Source: Welwitschia mirabilis
Taxonomy: Eukaryota > Gnetophyta > Gnetopsida > Welwitschiales
Assembly: GCA_051453625.1 (NCBI GenBank)
Contig: JBOZIK010000001.1
Span: 37,706,064 to 37,770,063 of the forward strand
Reading direction: 5' to 3'
DNA: 64,000 nucleotides
In this document: piece after piece, positions 1 to 12,500 of the stretch
How the letters are laid out: each line of letters begins with the position of its first letter
Position numbering within the stretch: the stretch's first letter is position 1
Program-made: the position numbers and the translations under genes
The notes under the pieces: generated by a model
Seen by the model: the letters and a program-made list of their open reading frames with translations, nothing else
The model's database searches: none
Told to the model about the DNA's origin: nothing

Positions 1-1299
1 AGTTGTAAACACAAAGAAAGAATAAAGTGAGAAGAAAAGAGTAATAATAAACATAATAAATATGCAATGGAATGCAAAACTAGTCACTTGTCTTTCATTC
101 TTAATGTCATTCAACTACATCTTATTACTAGAAATTTCAATGAAAAATGAAAAACCAAATAAATATTTATTAACAAGTCTCAAAGTGAAGCACAAAGTCA
201 GATTGAGGCTTGAATCTTCAAGAATTACACTCTTTAATAATCATTAATCTTAGCTTATTAAGATTGAAGGAATCTAATGGAAATCTTAGTATGTTCTATA
301 CAATTGTCACTTGAAAATTGCTAAGAAAGATACATTGATTAGAAGATAACACATTTATTTGTTTATGATTATTGATACAATATATAAATGATGCATAAGT
401 GTCAACATCTAATTAAATATTAGTTATATTTTTCAAATTTTGGTTTTTCGATAGATAAATAACTTTCACTAGGATTTCACTGAGGGTGAAGTTGATGATT
501 TCTAAATTGCAACTTTAACTTCCAAAGTTTTCTTAGGTTAATCTTAGACTTCTCTCATCAAATTTTGGGTTGTTCTATTATCTTTTTCTTGAGTTTTAGA
601 TCTTTGATAAAACTTCACTCTGTCCTTGTTCATCAGAGTTTCTTTCTTCCACTTTTGCTTAGAATTCTCTCATGTTTTATTGGGAAAAACCTTACACATT
701 TCCTAAAAATGGTAAATGGTAGAAATTAAAATGAAGTGAACTTTAGTGAAGTTTTACTAAAAATTAATTATATAAAAAAAGCATCATTCCTATAGTGAAA
801 ATCATCATAACTTATCCTAAAGATCCATTATTCGATTCCCATTAAAATTTTGAATCTACACCTAAAAAACACATAAAAAATACATATGAATTATAATTTT
901 TTATCATCTAGCAATAGATCTTATTCTACAAGTTTTTAATAGGTCACTTCCATGTTTTTTGATCAAGCATTCATACAATCAAATCCAATTTCTTATTTTT
1001 CTTACTATCTAGAAGCCTCAACATTTGTGAAATTTGCTTCTTATTAAACAACCTAAATCCATTATTTAAGGGAATTGATGTAATTGTTCATTGCATGCTT
1101 TGCTAATTTACATATTGTCAAGGTGCCATTTAGTACGCATGGTATCCCTTCTTTATATAGGTTTTTAGACAGTTAGTGTAGTTTCTTAATAATTCTTGCA
1201 ACTCATTTAGTTAACAAAACAAAATAACTAATCACTTTTCCTTCTTTAATTTAATATTTAATTAAGTAATAATGATCTTAATTAAATTTTGATGTAAAG
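1..1299. other. AT-rich intergenic sequence, no gene seen
   Basis: No open frame here resembles a protein I know, and I see no RNA gene. The stretch is AT-rich with scattered short poly-T and poly-A runs. It is probably old intergenic or transposon-derived DNA. Confidence 0.6.
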
Positions 1300-1690
1300 T
1301 TAGCCCCATTGAGCTCCTTAGCCCTTCTTTTTGCCTTGAGAATCAAACATGAACTCCAACTAAATACATTGGTGCTTCTTTTGGCTACATAACCAGACAT
1401 GAGCTTCCTTTTAGAACTTTAACTACCTATTCAATCTCTAAGGTCAAATATTAGCTTTCTTCTAGAACCTTGATGCCTTGTATGGTCTCAAATATAAGTA
1501 TTGTCTCCTTTTTAGAACCTTCACACTCTATTCACTCTCCAATGCTAAGTATTCAATCTTTTTTTCGAACCTTGATGCCCTGTGCAACCTCCAAGGTTAA
1601 TTATAGTTCCCTTCTAGAACCTTAACAATATACATAACCTTAAAGGTTAATTGCTAGCTCCCATTCAAAATGTAGATGCTCAAATATAAT
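1300..1690. repeat. Degenerate ~50-bp minisatellite
   Basis: About six to seven diverged units follow each other, each carrying a core like 'ttctagaaccttgatgcc' followed by 'ctccaaggttaa'. The clearest neighbouring units are about 50 bp apart between 1440 and 1680. No coding potential is seen. Confidence 0.6.
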
Positions 1691-2197
1691 TGCTCAAAAT
1701 TATTATCACCTTGTTTTCATGACTCTAATTTAGTTAATGCTAAAATTTTTTTTGATCTACTTTAAGATGCCCTTCATAGTGTTGGACTTAACCTGCCTAG
1801 CTTATTATCATCACTAGTTTGTGTACTTCCTTTGATATTTTTGATACACAATCATCATCCCTCTCATAAGTGATATTGTCATAATTGATCTATTATATTA
1901 AGAGATTAAAAATGCATTTGCTACATATGTTCAATGCATTTAAATCCATACATGTATAGAATGATATCTAATACAAAGCACAAATAGCAAAGGGAAATTT
2001 TGCATTAAACTTGAATTCCTTTTGGGTCCATTCTGTTAGCTATTTTTGAGCAAGTAATGGATTTGCTACACTATATTTACAAATAATTTTTCTCTATTCA
2101 CTCGTCAAAAGATTTCTCATTCATTGTTTTGCAAAGTGCAATAAAATAATGTAGAAATCTTCTTTTGCAAAGAATTGTAAAACAATATCAAAATCTT

Positions 2198-2265
2198 CTG
2201 CAATGCACTAAATAAAGCTGAAAGTAATATTCTGCAATACACTAAATAAAGCTGACAGTAAAATT
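2198..2265. repeat. Two-copy tandem repeat of ~33 bp
   Basis: The block 'cactaaataaagctga' with its flanks occurs twice in tandem, with only a few mismatches (for example tgcact versus tacact). It is a local duplication with no recognisable function. Confidence 0.7.
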
Positions 2266-2357
2266 TGGAAGATAAAGTAAAATCTTTGATTTTTGCCAAG
2301 GAACTTTATGTTAAAAAAGAAAAGGAAAAAAAAAAAGAGAAACAGGAGCATATAAAG

Positions 2358-2528
2358 TGGGAAAAGAGGAAAAAATAGTGACAAAATTTTGAGAAAAAAC
2401 ACATGGGAGAAAAGAAAAAACAATAGCGAACTTTTGAGTGAAAAAATGGGCAGAAAGATGGGAAACTAGTAGTAAAAGTTTGAGTAAAAAGATGCGGAAA
2501 AAGGAAAACAATAGAAAAGTTTTAAGTT
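2358..2528. repeat. Purine-rich degenerate minisatellite, ~45-bp unit
   Basis: Four successive units begin with a GGG/GCGG-A-rich motif and end in a 'ttttgagtaaaaa'-like stretch. The purine bias gives long open frames on the minus strand (Phe/Ser/Leu-rich) that have no family resemblance and are not genes. Confidence 0.55.
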
Positions 2529-3515
2529 GAAAACCATTCCTTTTTCATAACTGATGAAATATGTTTCCACCAAAAACACCGCGGATAATTGGATCTACTG
2601 TAAAAACTCTCTTGAATATTAGGTATTAAGTTCTTATAGCTATAGAAGTTATTTAAGAAAATGAAAAGAGAGAGCCACTAGTGAAGGCTTGATTTGAAAA
2701 ATCAAATATATATTTTAATGGCAGAAGCTAAGAGCACATAAAACGGGTAAAGATGAGTCAGCTTCCGCAGGGAACGGCGTGAAGGAAGCTTCAAGTGGCC
2801 GCATTGGCAAAAACCCACCCAAGCTCAAACACTCAAGGTATGCCAACACTCAGAAACTCTAGAAAACCCATGACAGACGGTATGACAATGGGAGAGTGAA
2901 CAAATCTCCAAAGCAAATAAGAAAGAAAAATATTGGCTTGTGGTTGTCAATGCATTTGCATTTGCGTCTGCCCTTTTCGTTGGGCAGCGATACCGTCGTT
3001 TTCAAACGAAAAATTTCATCGTCCGTTGTTGTTGTTGACCGCTTTTCTTCTACCCTCCTCCTTTTTCTTCTACTGCCCTTCACGTCATTTCAAACAACTT
3101 TCCGCAAGTTTCTCTTGCCCATTCGTTCGGTCCTTCAAAATAATCACAACCAAAACCCATGATTACGCTACACAAGGCCAGTTTGCTGTGATAATCCCCA
3201 AATTTCACCCTAGGTTAGGTGAAATCAGCACGCCGACACCTCTCCGGATGAAATTTGGGGAGCTTAGCAGTCGTTTTGGCACAATCGTCCATCCCGTCGC
3301 ATCCCGTGGCTGTATTTTTCGAATTCTTGGGGATATCTGGATCGTTCTTTGAAGTTGCAAAGACGTTGTATGTTTAAGCTGTAGGATATTATTTTCAAGT
3401 GCTTTCTGTGGATCTCGAAATGGTTGAAGGTCGATCAGTTAGTTGTATGTTTTGAAGGAAGTAGGGTAGTTTTCTAGTTCTGTTGTCCGAATTGCGTTCT
3501 TTTTTCTGGTTTGAA
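2529..3515 (+). promoter_or_regulatory. Upstream region and probable 5'UTR of the XBAT32-like gene
   Basis: This is the sequence directly upstream of the first exon. Base composition shifts from AT-rich to mixed after about 2750. A C/T-rich tract at about 3040-3090 is the kind of sequence often found near plant transcription starts. An in-frame stop (TAG, 3462-3464) precedes the chosen ATG, so translation cannot start further upstream in that frame. I do not see a convincing TATA box, so the exact start of transcription is not assigned. Confidence 0.45.
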
Positions 3516-6500
3516 ATGGGTAATTCTTTGGGGTGCTCTGCTTCCGGAGAGAGACTTGTGTCTGCGGCGAGAGATGGAGACTTGGTTGAAGCGCGGATGT
3601 TGCTTGATTTCAATCCCTGTTTGGCAAGGTATTCTACTTTTGGCGGTCTCAATTCGCCTCTGCATTTCGCAGCCGCGAAAGGCCATAATGAGGTGAGCCT
3701 TTTGTTTAGGGTATGGATATTTTCATTATTCATTCGAGTATTTCTGCTACTTACATTTTTTCTCTTTCGGAGTTTTCCTTTGCAGATTGTAGCTTTGCTA
3801 TTGGAGCATGGGGCAGAAGTGAATTCCAGGAATTATTGTGGCCAGGTATGATATTGTATGCCTTTTCTCAGTGGCTTTGATTTCGTTCAAGTTCATGTTA
3901 ATTGCATTCAGTGATTATGTAAGGGCTGTACCATGTTTAGGTGGGATGGTAGTTAAATCATTTAAGTAAATCGCCCTGAAACATTGGCATCCAACATCGT
4001 TGCCATTTTGAATCTAAGGTCTCTCTTCTAAGGCTAACTCTGCTGGTTATTTCGGTACCGCTAAGCTTCTGGATCATATGCAGAAATGAAAGTCCCTGAT
4101 GATCACCTCCAATTAAAGCACACGATTCGTTCAGCATGTTGCTTATTTGTTTAGGACAAACGTTAAAGTTTCGTGTCTTTGTTTCTCTTCATTGGTTCTT
4201 CTCGATGGCATCAATAGATTTTGGTACCTTCGAATTATCCCATCCCAATTGGAAATCGGAGACAGTGTTTTAGTATCTTTCACATTTCATGTTCCCTTGG
4301 AAACAAAACAAAGGTAAAATGGTTTTGTTTTATTCTTCTGAGAACATGCTGATCCAATTCGAGATGTAAAGCACCTTGATTGAAATAGCTCTTTCCATCA
4401 TGGCCCAAGGTTCTAGAGAGTTGTCGTGATGTTTCTTTGCTTTCTACTGTGGACATTTCACGAGTTACGACTGATATGTAGCTAACATGGTGTTTTAACT
4501 TTTAATGCTTTGGCAGACAGCTCTGATGCAAGCTTGCAGATATGGTCATTGGGAAGTGGTGCAAACACTTCTCCTGTATAAAGCAAATGTAATTCAATCC
4601 CTGAATCATAACTTAAGAATACAATCCTACTTATTGGTTTCATTTCATATTTATGTGAAACTGCATCTTGGTTTTCAGGTGACTAGAGCAGATTATCTCA
4701 GTGCAAGGACGGCATTACATTTTGCAGCTGTGAATGGCCATACAAGGTGTATCAGGCTTGTTGTTGCAGATTTTGTTCCAAGTGTACCATACCATTTAGG
4801 CATGACATCTTCTGCCAGAAAGAGGGCTGACGTTTCTCCTGTGAAACACCGATTTGATCTGAAGTACTCATCATATAAATTTTTTATGTTGTAATAAATG
4901 GGGAGCTATTGCCCGTTAACTTTTGTGTTCTATTAGATAGGGTGATATTGCCTGTTAACATGAGTTTCCTCTCTACAGTGCACTTTCCAAGTTTGTAAAT
5001 CGAGCTGCAGATGGAGGAATCACTGCGCTTCACATGGCTGCTTTGTATGGGCATTTTGACTGTGTGCAGCTGCTGCTTGACTTAAATGCAGATGTATCAT
5101 GCGCTACGTTTCATTATGGGACATCCATGGACCTTATAGGTGGGTATATTGTCATATCTCAACGGGCGCCTAGTGTTATTTATGTTATTTCTTTTCACAG
5201 CTTGAATACATAGTATTCATCCCTCCAACTTATATTTTTCATCTTTCTATGTATCTGTGTCTTTGATAGGAGCAGGAAGTACTCCTTTACATTACGCTGC
5301 ATGTGGAGGAAATATGCAGTGTTGCCAGGTGAGTAAAGACAAGTAGCTTTTGATATTTTATTAATTTTGTATGACTGCCTTGCTAGTAGGTGTTTCCTTG
5401 GCAGTTGTTACTGTATGGCTCATAACAGCTGACATTTGCACAAAAGTGATCCGTTACTACAGTGACTCTTCTTAGCTAAAAATTTCAGCAATTGACTTTG
5501 ACTAGAAACGTCATCACAGAACGGCTTTTGTACCTTGGCTTGGGTTTAGACAGTAGATGCTCCAAGCTCATTTAGGTGTAGTTAACATATGGTGCATGGA
5601 TTCTTTGGACTCATGAAGAACTTTAAAACCTTATTAGCTATTTTGATAGCTGTCATTAGCTGTCATTTCAGGTTACATTCTTCTAGATTAACAGAAACTT
5701 GATAAAACTTTTGCTCCTGCAGATCCTTTTGGCTCGTGGTGCTAGTAGAACTGCCTTGAATTGCAATGGGTATATATATATATATCTCAACTGGGTTCAG
5801 AACTTTAGATATGCAAATATCAAAACACACCCTATTTCTCAGTATTGACAAAACATAACTGATTTAGTTAATAATCAACTTATAGTACTTTAATATGCAT
5901 CTTTTCTCAATTTCACCTTGCAGGTGGATACCTGTTGAAGTGGCAAGGATATGGGGCCGGCATTGGCTTGAACCAATACTGGCACCTAATGCAGAGTTAC
6001 AATTACCGTCTTTTCCTCCATCGAACTTTTTATCACTTCCTCTTATGAGCATACTTAATATTGCCAGGTACTTTTTATAATGATGTAGATAGATAGAAAA
6101 TGTTTGGTCAAAACTAGATGTTTCTATATCAGTATATATAGACATATATACATGTACATACATATTTACGTAATAATAAAAAAATTGTCTTTATATTGTG
6201 AAATATACATATGTAGATTCATGGCTGTGCACATAAATATGTATACCTTAATAAAAACGTTATGCTTGAAAAACAACCATATCAAGTTCTTTTGGATTTG
6301 CTATGCCAGAATTGTTAATACCAAGCATGCTACAGCTGAGCAACAGAAAAAAAGGGAAAATAAACTTTATATTGTAGTATATACACATTGTGGTGCATGA
6401 ATGAATGGATATTTGTTACATGCACATGCAAGAATGCAAATTCTTCAATCCAAACACATTTCATAAAAAGCCCAAAAGCCCAAAAGAATACTCCAATTGG

Positions 6501-9500
6501 GAAACAAACACTGAAACAATGTGAATATAAGGTTGATTTTGAGTCCAAGCGAGTGGACACAAAACAATTGGCATTAATACACCTGACATATGACATCAAA
6601 ACATGTGTGTGCTAGAAGTGCAAAGCCTTGCTTGGGAAGCAAATACATTGGCGAGGGGAATTCCAAGTACAAATCTGCTCTCAAGTATAAAAGTTTGTCT
6701 CTGTGGCTACAATATGCATCAAATACATTTAAAATTTATGTGTTCTATAATAAACTAGGACACATGTCCCATCACTTGATCCTGAAAAAGGCTAGATAAT
6801 ACAGCTTCTTCCAAGAGACCTTGATGCTAAGCAAGAAAGTATGCTTGAGGGAGGAATGGTTGTATGTGTGTGTGGGGGGGTGTTTGTGTGGGTGTTTATA
6901 TGTATGGAAATAATACCTTATTCCAAGTGCGATGCGAAATTGAGTTGTACAAAAGGGGAGCCACCTTCAAATGAAGACTCATGGGGCTACATACTAAGCT
7001 CCCTCAGCCCAAGTAAAGAAATATTTCCACTCTAAATAAAATACGGAAATCTTTCACTTTTCCCTTGTGCTTGGGTTGCTAGGATACATTGAAAAGAGAT
7101 TATTTTGTGCACTAAATATTCCTTCTCAATTTTTTTTAACCAATGCATTTATATTAGATCATTACTCATTATTGGTATCTCTTATGTGCATATTATTGTC
7201 AGATTCTTTAGAATTGTTGGAAGTATGGGCAAGTTACAAGTTGTGAGTTGGGGTGGATGAACTTGCCTAGACAAGTTTGTGACTTGTAGACTCATGAAAC
7301 TCATCAGACTGCCATAGATGGTGAGTTTGGCGACTCTAGTGAGTACTTTATTTACATCAACTCTATAGGGAAGATTCATTTGCAGTCGTCTCCGAGGCAT
7401 TAGAAGGCCACATGGAGAAGTTTCTCCAAAGAAACATCAAAAGAATGATGCTAATTCCATTTCAGTGGTCATCTTATTATAGTTATAACTTCCTCATAGG
7501 AATGCTTTTAACCAGTTGCAAGGTGCCTTGAAACTCTTGTTTCTGGGAAAGCAAAAAAGCACTAGAAGACCTTTTCTATTGGAAGCCAAGCTTTCACTAA
7601 AAGCCATTTTGTCAGCATTTCCTCTATACTCTATTGATATAGATATAATATCATTTAGGTTTGCTAGTTTGGAATGCAAAACAATTATGTTCTAGATATT
7701 GATATAAATCTAATAACATTTACACCTGCTAGTTTAGAATGCAAAACTGTTAAGTTATATATAGTGATACAGTTCTAATATCATACAATTGTTTGTTTCG
7801 AGTATTTTTGTTAAAGCAGTAGGTGCTTTAAAGTATTGACAGTTGAAGTCTTGAAGAGAATAATTACCAGAACTCATAAATATTTGGTTATTTCACATAT
7901 TGATTACGTTTTTGGAGTGTATAACACTTACATTTTATCTAGAAATGCTTCTTGTCCTGTTTGAATACGTTAAAATGCTTAAAACTAATGAAAGGACATG
8001 ATATTCCAAACTCTTTGGGCCTTCTTGAGTTTGCAGTGAGTTTTCTGAGTTTGGATGGTGTATCTGCATCGAGACTGCCTCCCCTGAGTTCGGTGGGGAG
8101 TCCACCTTTAACAGTTATGGTATTTATACATACATGAACACAGAACCAGAGCCTAGTTTCATTAAAGCATTCAGGCTTGTGAATCAAACATATACTTTTC
8201 AATCCAGCCCCCCAAGTACCAACAGTGTATTGGAATACTGACAAAAAACAAGTGCTGAGAAATCAAAGAAATTTGCCTGCATGGGTTTTTGGTTGGTATG
8301 CTGCGAGGAATTCTCACCGAAATATGCATTCTTGTGTTGCCTGTTTGCTGCTTGTGTTGCATTATTTTTCTAACAGGATTTCAATGAGCAATAATTTACC
8401 ATTTTGAAAATGCCTTTTGATTGCTAAGATGTTGGCATATTTTGATACTATTCTATAACATATTATACAAAATATCTTACAAGGCACCTCATGGAATATT
8501 ATCTTAACGCCTTATAGAGTATTATTTTAGGTACTTCAGAGTTCAAAAGTCTTTGTTGGAGCCAAACACATAGTATGATGCTTTATTTATTAATAAGGCA
8601 CCTGGTGTGCACAAAAACTTTATGGGCTTGTTGACAGGGGAGTGAGAGCTCCCTTAACACCACGAGCACCATTCTTAGAACTTTTTGAATTTTGCTGATG
8701 GGAAGAACAATTTTCATGTAAACTAGTGAATGCTTATGGCAATAATCTGGTTCAAGAGGAGCCGGCATCCCTACACAGACCCAGGTTGTTGTTGACAAGG
8801 AAGCACGAGCTCCCTTCACACCATGAGCATCATCCTTACAACTTTTTGAATTTTTTTGAACAGAAAACCACTTTCTTGTAAACTGTCCAAAATTCAAGGC
8901 GATAATCTGGCTTAAGGGGAACTGACATCAAGACACAAACACAAGAGCCCCTTCTGTTTTCTCTGTGGTTCATTAGATACAAGCATTTGGCTGTGGGAGA
9001 GCTTGTCAAGACCATCTTGAGACAGATGTGGCCATTGACACAGGAAAAGCATATTACAAAGATTACATGTAAACAGCCATATATTGCTTTGAAGCTGGAT
9101 ATTTCTAAGGCATATGATAAAATGAACTGAAGCCCCATGACTAAGATTCTTTAAAGTTATGGCTTCCTTGACGATTGCGTTAAGAAAATCCAAACTCGTT
9201 TTATGTCAAGCAACTTTAGCATTCTTACTAATGGATTTAAGACTTTTAGTTTCAATGCGGGAAATGGTCTCAGATAGGGAGACCTAATCTCTCTGTATCT
9301 GTTTATTATGGCCATGTAAGGTTTTTGCGTGTGAGCTTAGGAAGTTAAAAGATCAAGGGCTTATTAGAGGGGTATCATTACGACTTATTGTTGTCAGGAT
9401 TTAACTCATACTCAGTTCATTGGTCACGCGTTAGTGTTTAGTGAGGGGTAACATGATTCTATTGTGAATAGCAAGGAACTTCTCTATGACTATTCTCAAG

Positions 9501-12500
9501 CTTTAGGATTGATGATCAACCTAAACAAGAGCAGAATGTATTGCTTTAGTTTTTGTGAGGAGGTGCAGAATTTCAGTCATATTCTTGGCTGTGATATTGA
9601 CTCTTTTCCTGCCAAGTATTTAGGTGTAAATCTTTTCATCAAAAGAATGAATAAAAACCAATGGAATGAGGTTATAGACAAGATTCATCAGAGACTTCCA
9701 AGTTGGAAGGCTAAACTGTTATTTCAAGCTGGAAGATTCCAGCTCATCAGTTTTTGCTTGCGATTAGTACTCATCTATTTGATGTCAAGCCTAAATCAGT
9801 TATTGCAGCTATCGTGAAGATTGAGAGAACTTTTTTCGGGTCTATTGGTAATACTATGACTCTGCGTTCTATCACCTTACAAGATATTTGTACTAGTAAA
9901 GGGGAAGGAGGTTTGGGATATAAAGATATTTTGTCCATGAATATTGCTTTAATTGGTAAAATACTTTTGCATCTTCACACAGATTAAACCTTGTTGGATT
10001 CATATTATGAAATGTAAATAGCTTTATGGCAATTTCTATGTTGCACAAGTTCTGAGAATTATAGATTCCCCACATATTTGGAAAGGCTTTGAGAAAATCA
10101 AAGATTGCTTTTGTGGCCATTTAGGTTGGGATGCTTGTAACCTAAATTGGAATAATCAGGATATCCATAACACTCAAAAAAGTTGCATGCCAATTAGAAA
10201 TAATGGTCAGAAAGATTAGTAAAGTTAGCTTGTGGAATAATCATATTTTTACACCCAAGCAGCAGTCATTTTCTTTTGAGCTTCTTTATAACAAACTGCC
10301 TACCAAAGCTTATTTACGTGACAGGGTTATTATTGCTGATGTGACTTGTAAGTGTTGTTCTTAAGAGGAGAGTCAGGACTCAGGAGCATATTTTCCTTCA
10401 TTGTGAGAAGACAAATCCATTTACACAGTGAATTCAAGATCTAAGAGCAGGTGTACTGTTAGGAAATGGCAGAGGAATCATGGCAATATGAAGAGGAAAG
10501 TCCAGATTGCACTGCCTCTGATTTTGTTCTGTCATATTTGGAAAGCGAGAAATAAGTAGAGCTTCCAGAATAAAGAGTTCTCTATGACCTTTGTGTGGAT
10601 GCAGACTCTTAGAGATTGGAAAGTGTTAGAAAAATGCAGCAGAGCAAAAGCAAAATGCAAATATCAACACACCAGATTTACGTGGAAAACCCTAATGNNN
10701 NNNNNNNNNNNNNNNNNNNNNNNNNNNNNNNNNNNNNNNNNNNNNNNNNNNNNNNNNNNNNNNNNNNNNNNNNNNNNNNNNNNNNNNNNNNNNNNNNTAT
10801 AAAATATATAAAGTCACACTATAAAGGAATAAATAATATCAAGAGATTTGGCTTCACTTCCAACAGAAAGAACAGTGAAGCTCTGAAGTAGTTTTAAGTT
10901 TTCAAGATGACTTTTCTAGAGCTGTATTCTCCAAGGAATGAAACCTTGACTTTTTTTTGGCTTCACCTCCAGATCTGGATTTGAGTGGCATTTTGAAGCA
11001 TGCTGCTTTTTTCAAGATAATGTTGGACATGCAGAGCTATCTTCCTTCCTTTGCCGAAGCACTAAACTGCTTGGGTAAGTGGCGTGCCTTTTTAGGTCTC
11101 CATACATTCATTGAAAGCTTTAGGGTTACTTGCAGAGGGGCAACTTGTCTTAGTAAACAAAAAATACTCTGTCTCTGATTGTTTGGATCTGCCGCCGAAG
11201 GAGATAATCATGTTGATATTTCTAGTGTGCTGAGGAGAAATGAATGACCCCTTTCTCGTCTTCATCAGCCTCGGGATAGGTTGATGCTCTTTCATAATTT
11301 TATCTTCCATTTAATGCATAGGGAGACTAACTTGATGGGTATTTCTGTGGAAATGATAGCTTTCTTTAGGGTTCAGAGAATTTTAATTTTGTTGGTTATG
11401 TTCTGGAGGAAATTCGTTCGTCTGTGCAATGTTATCACTGGTGAGATGAGACATATCCAGCATGTAGGCCTTCTATTTGTAATGTTTAAGTGTTCAGAAG
11501 GAATTAAACCAGATCTCAAGCGATGGTTTGAGCTGGATTCTGCAACCCAGAAATTGTTGTGGGTTGCGGACATCCTATTAGCTCTGAAGAAGGACAAAGC
11601 AACTCAGAGGGCTTCTAATTCTGACAAAGATCAGGGTTTAAAGAATGATTCACAACCTATCTTGAATGCAGAATCTAAAGGGGGGCTACATCCGGCTGTT
11701 ACAAGCATCATGTTGACTGCAGAAGGATAGGGTTCTTGATGCTTGGGATGGTCTTTCCTGCGTTGAAGATTTCAAGCATAAGGTAGAAGACCTTTCTGTC
11801 TTGGAGAATGTTTGGTTATTCTCAACATCAGGCTAAAGAGCTCGATCCTAGTTTGTTGATGGTGTAATTTTTGATACTTCATCTCCTTTGAAACAAAAGA
11901 TGGCTGAGTCTAGTTATTTGACGCCACGTCTTCAGCCCCAAGGAGAGCTAGGCAGAAGATTGGTTGTTCTAGACCTATGGTGAGTGAGGAGAAAAGGTTG
12001 AAGGAGCTTAGGGATTCTAATAAGGCAAAGCAAAAGTCTAGAGCTTTAACTTTGTCCTGATGTCATCACAGTGTTTTTGGGCTTGTTTTAGCTTGCTTTT
12101 CTTCATCAGTAGCGGGGTTTATCTAGTCTATTGTTAATCCTCGCTAGATGTGGTTTGTATAAGCAATCTTGTTGTTGTAGATGGGCTTATAACTTGATGT
12201 AGTGGTCTTGTGACTGTTTTTTCCCCACCCCCAATTAGCCCCCAACCCTCCAAAGAAAAAAAAGAAGAGAAGGAGAAGAAGACGAAGATGTTAATTTAAA
12301 TGCAGAAAATCATATATCTAGAGTGACAATTTTCAGACGGGTTTACATTTTGCATTATTTAAAACTGATTTAAAGTNNNNNNNNNNGAAATGCAATAACA
12401 AATGATCAATGAGTTTTACGCCAGCATCTCTTTCATAGACCAAAATGCATAGTGCTAAAAGTAACATCATCATTACCTGAAAACTTCAACCATCGATGTG

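Noticed and set aside
2208-2511. Minus-strand Phe/Leu-rich frames resembling membrane proteins
   Set aside because: They are produced by a purine-rich minisatellite; there is no consistent start or family resemblance.
3483-3515. An earlier, TTG start for the XBAT32-like protein
   Set aside because: A nuclear plant gene would use the first in-frame ATG (3516), which lies after an in-frame stop at 3462 and gives the family's [12 protein letters not shown] start.
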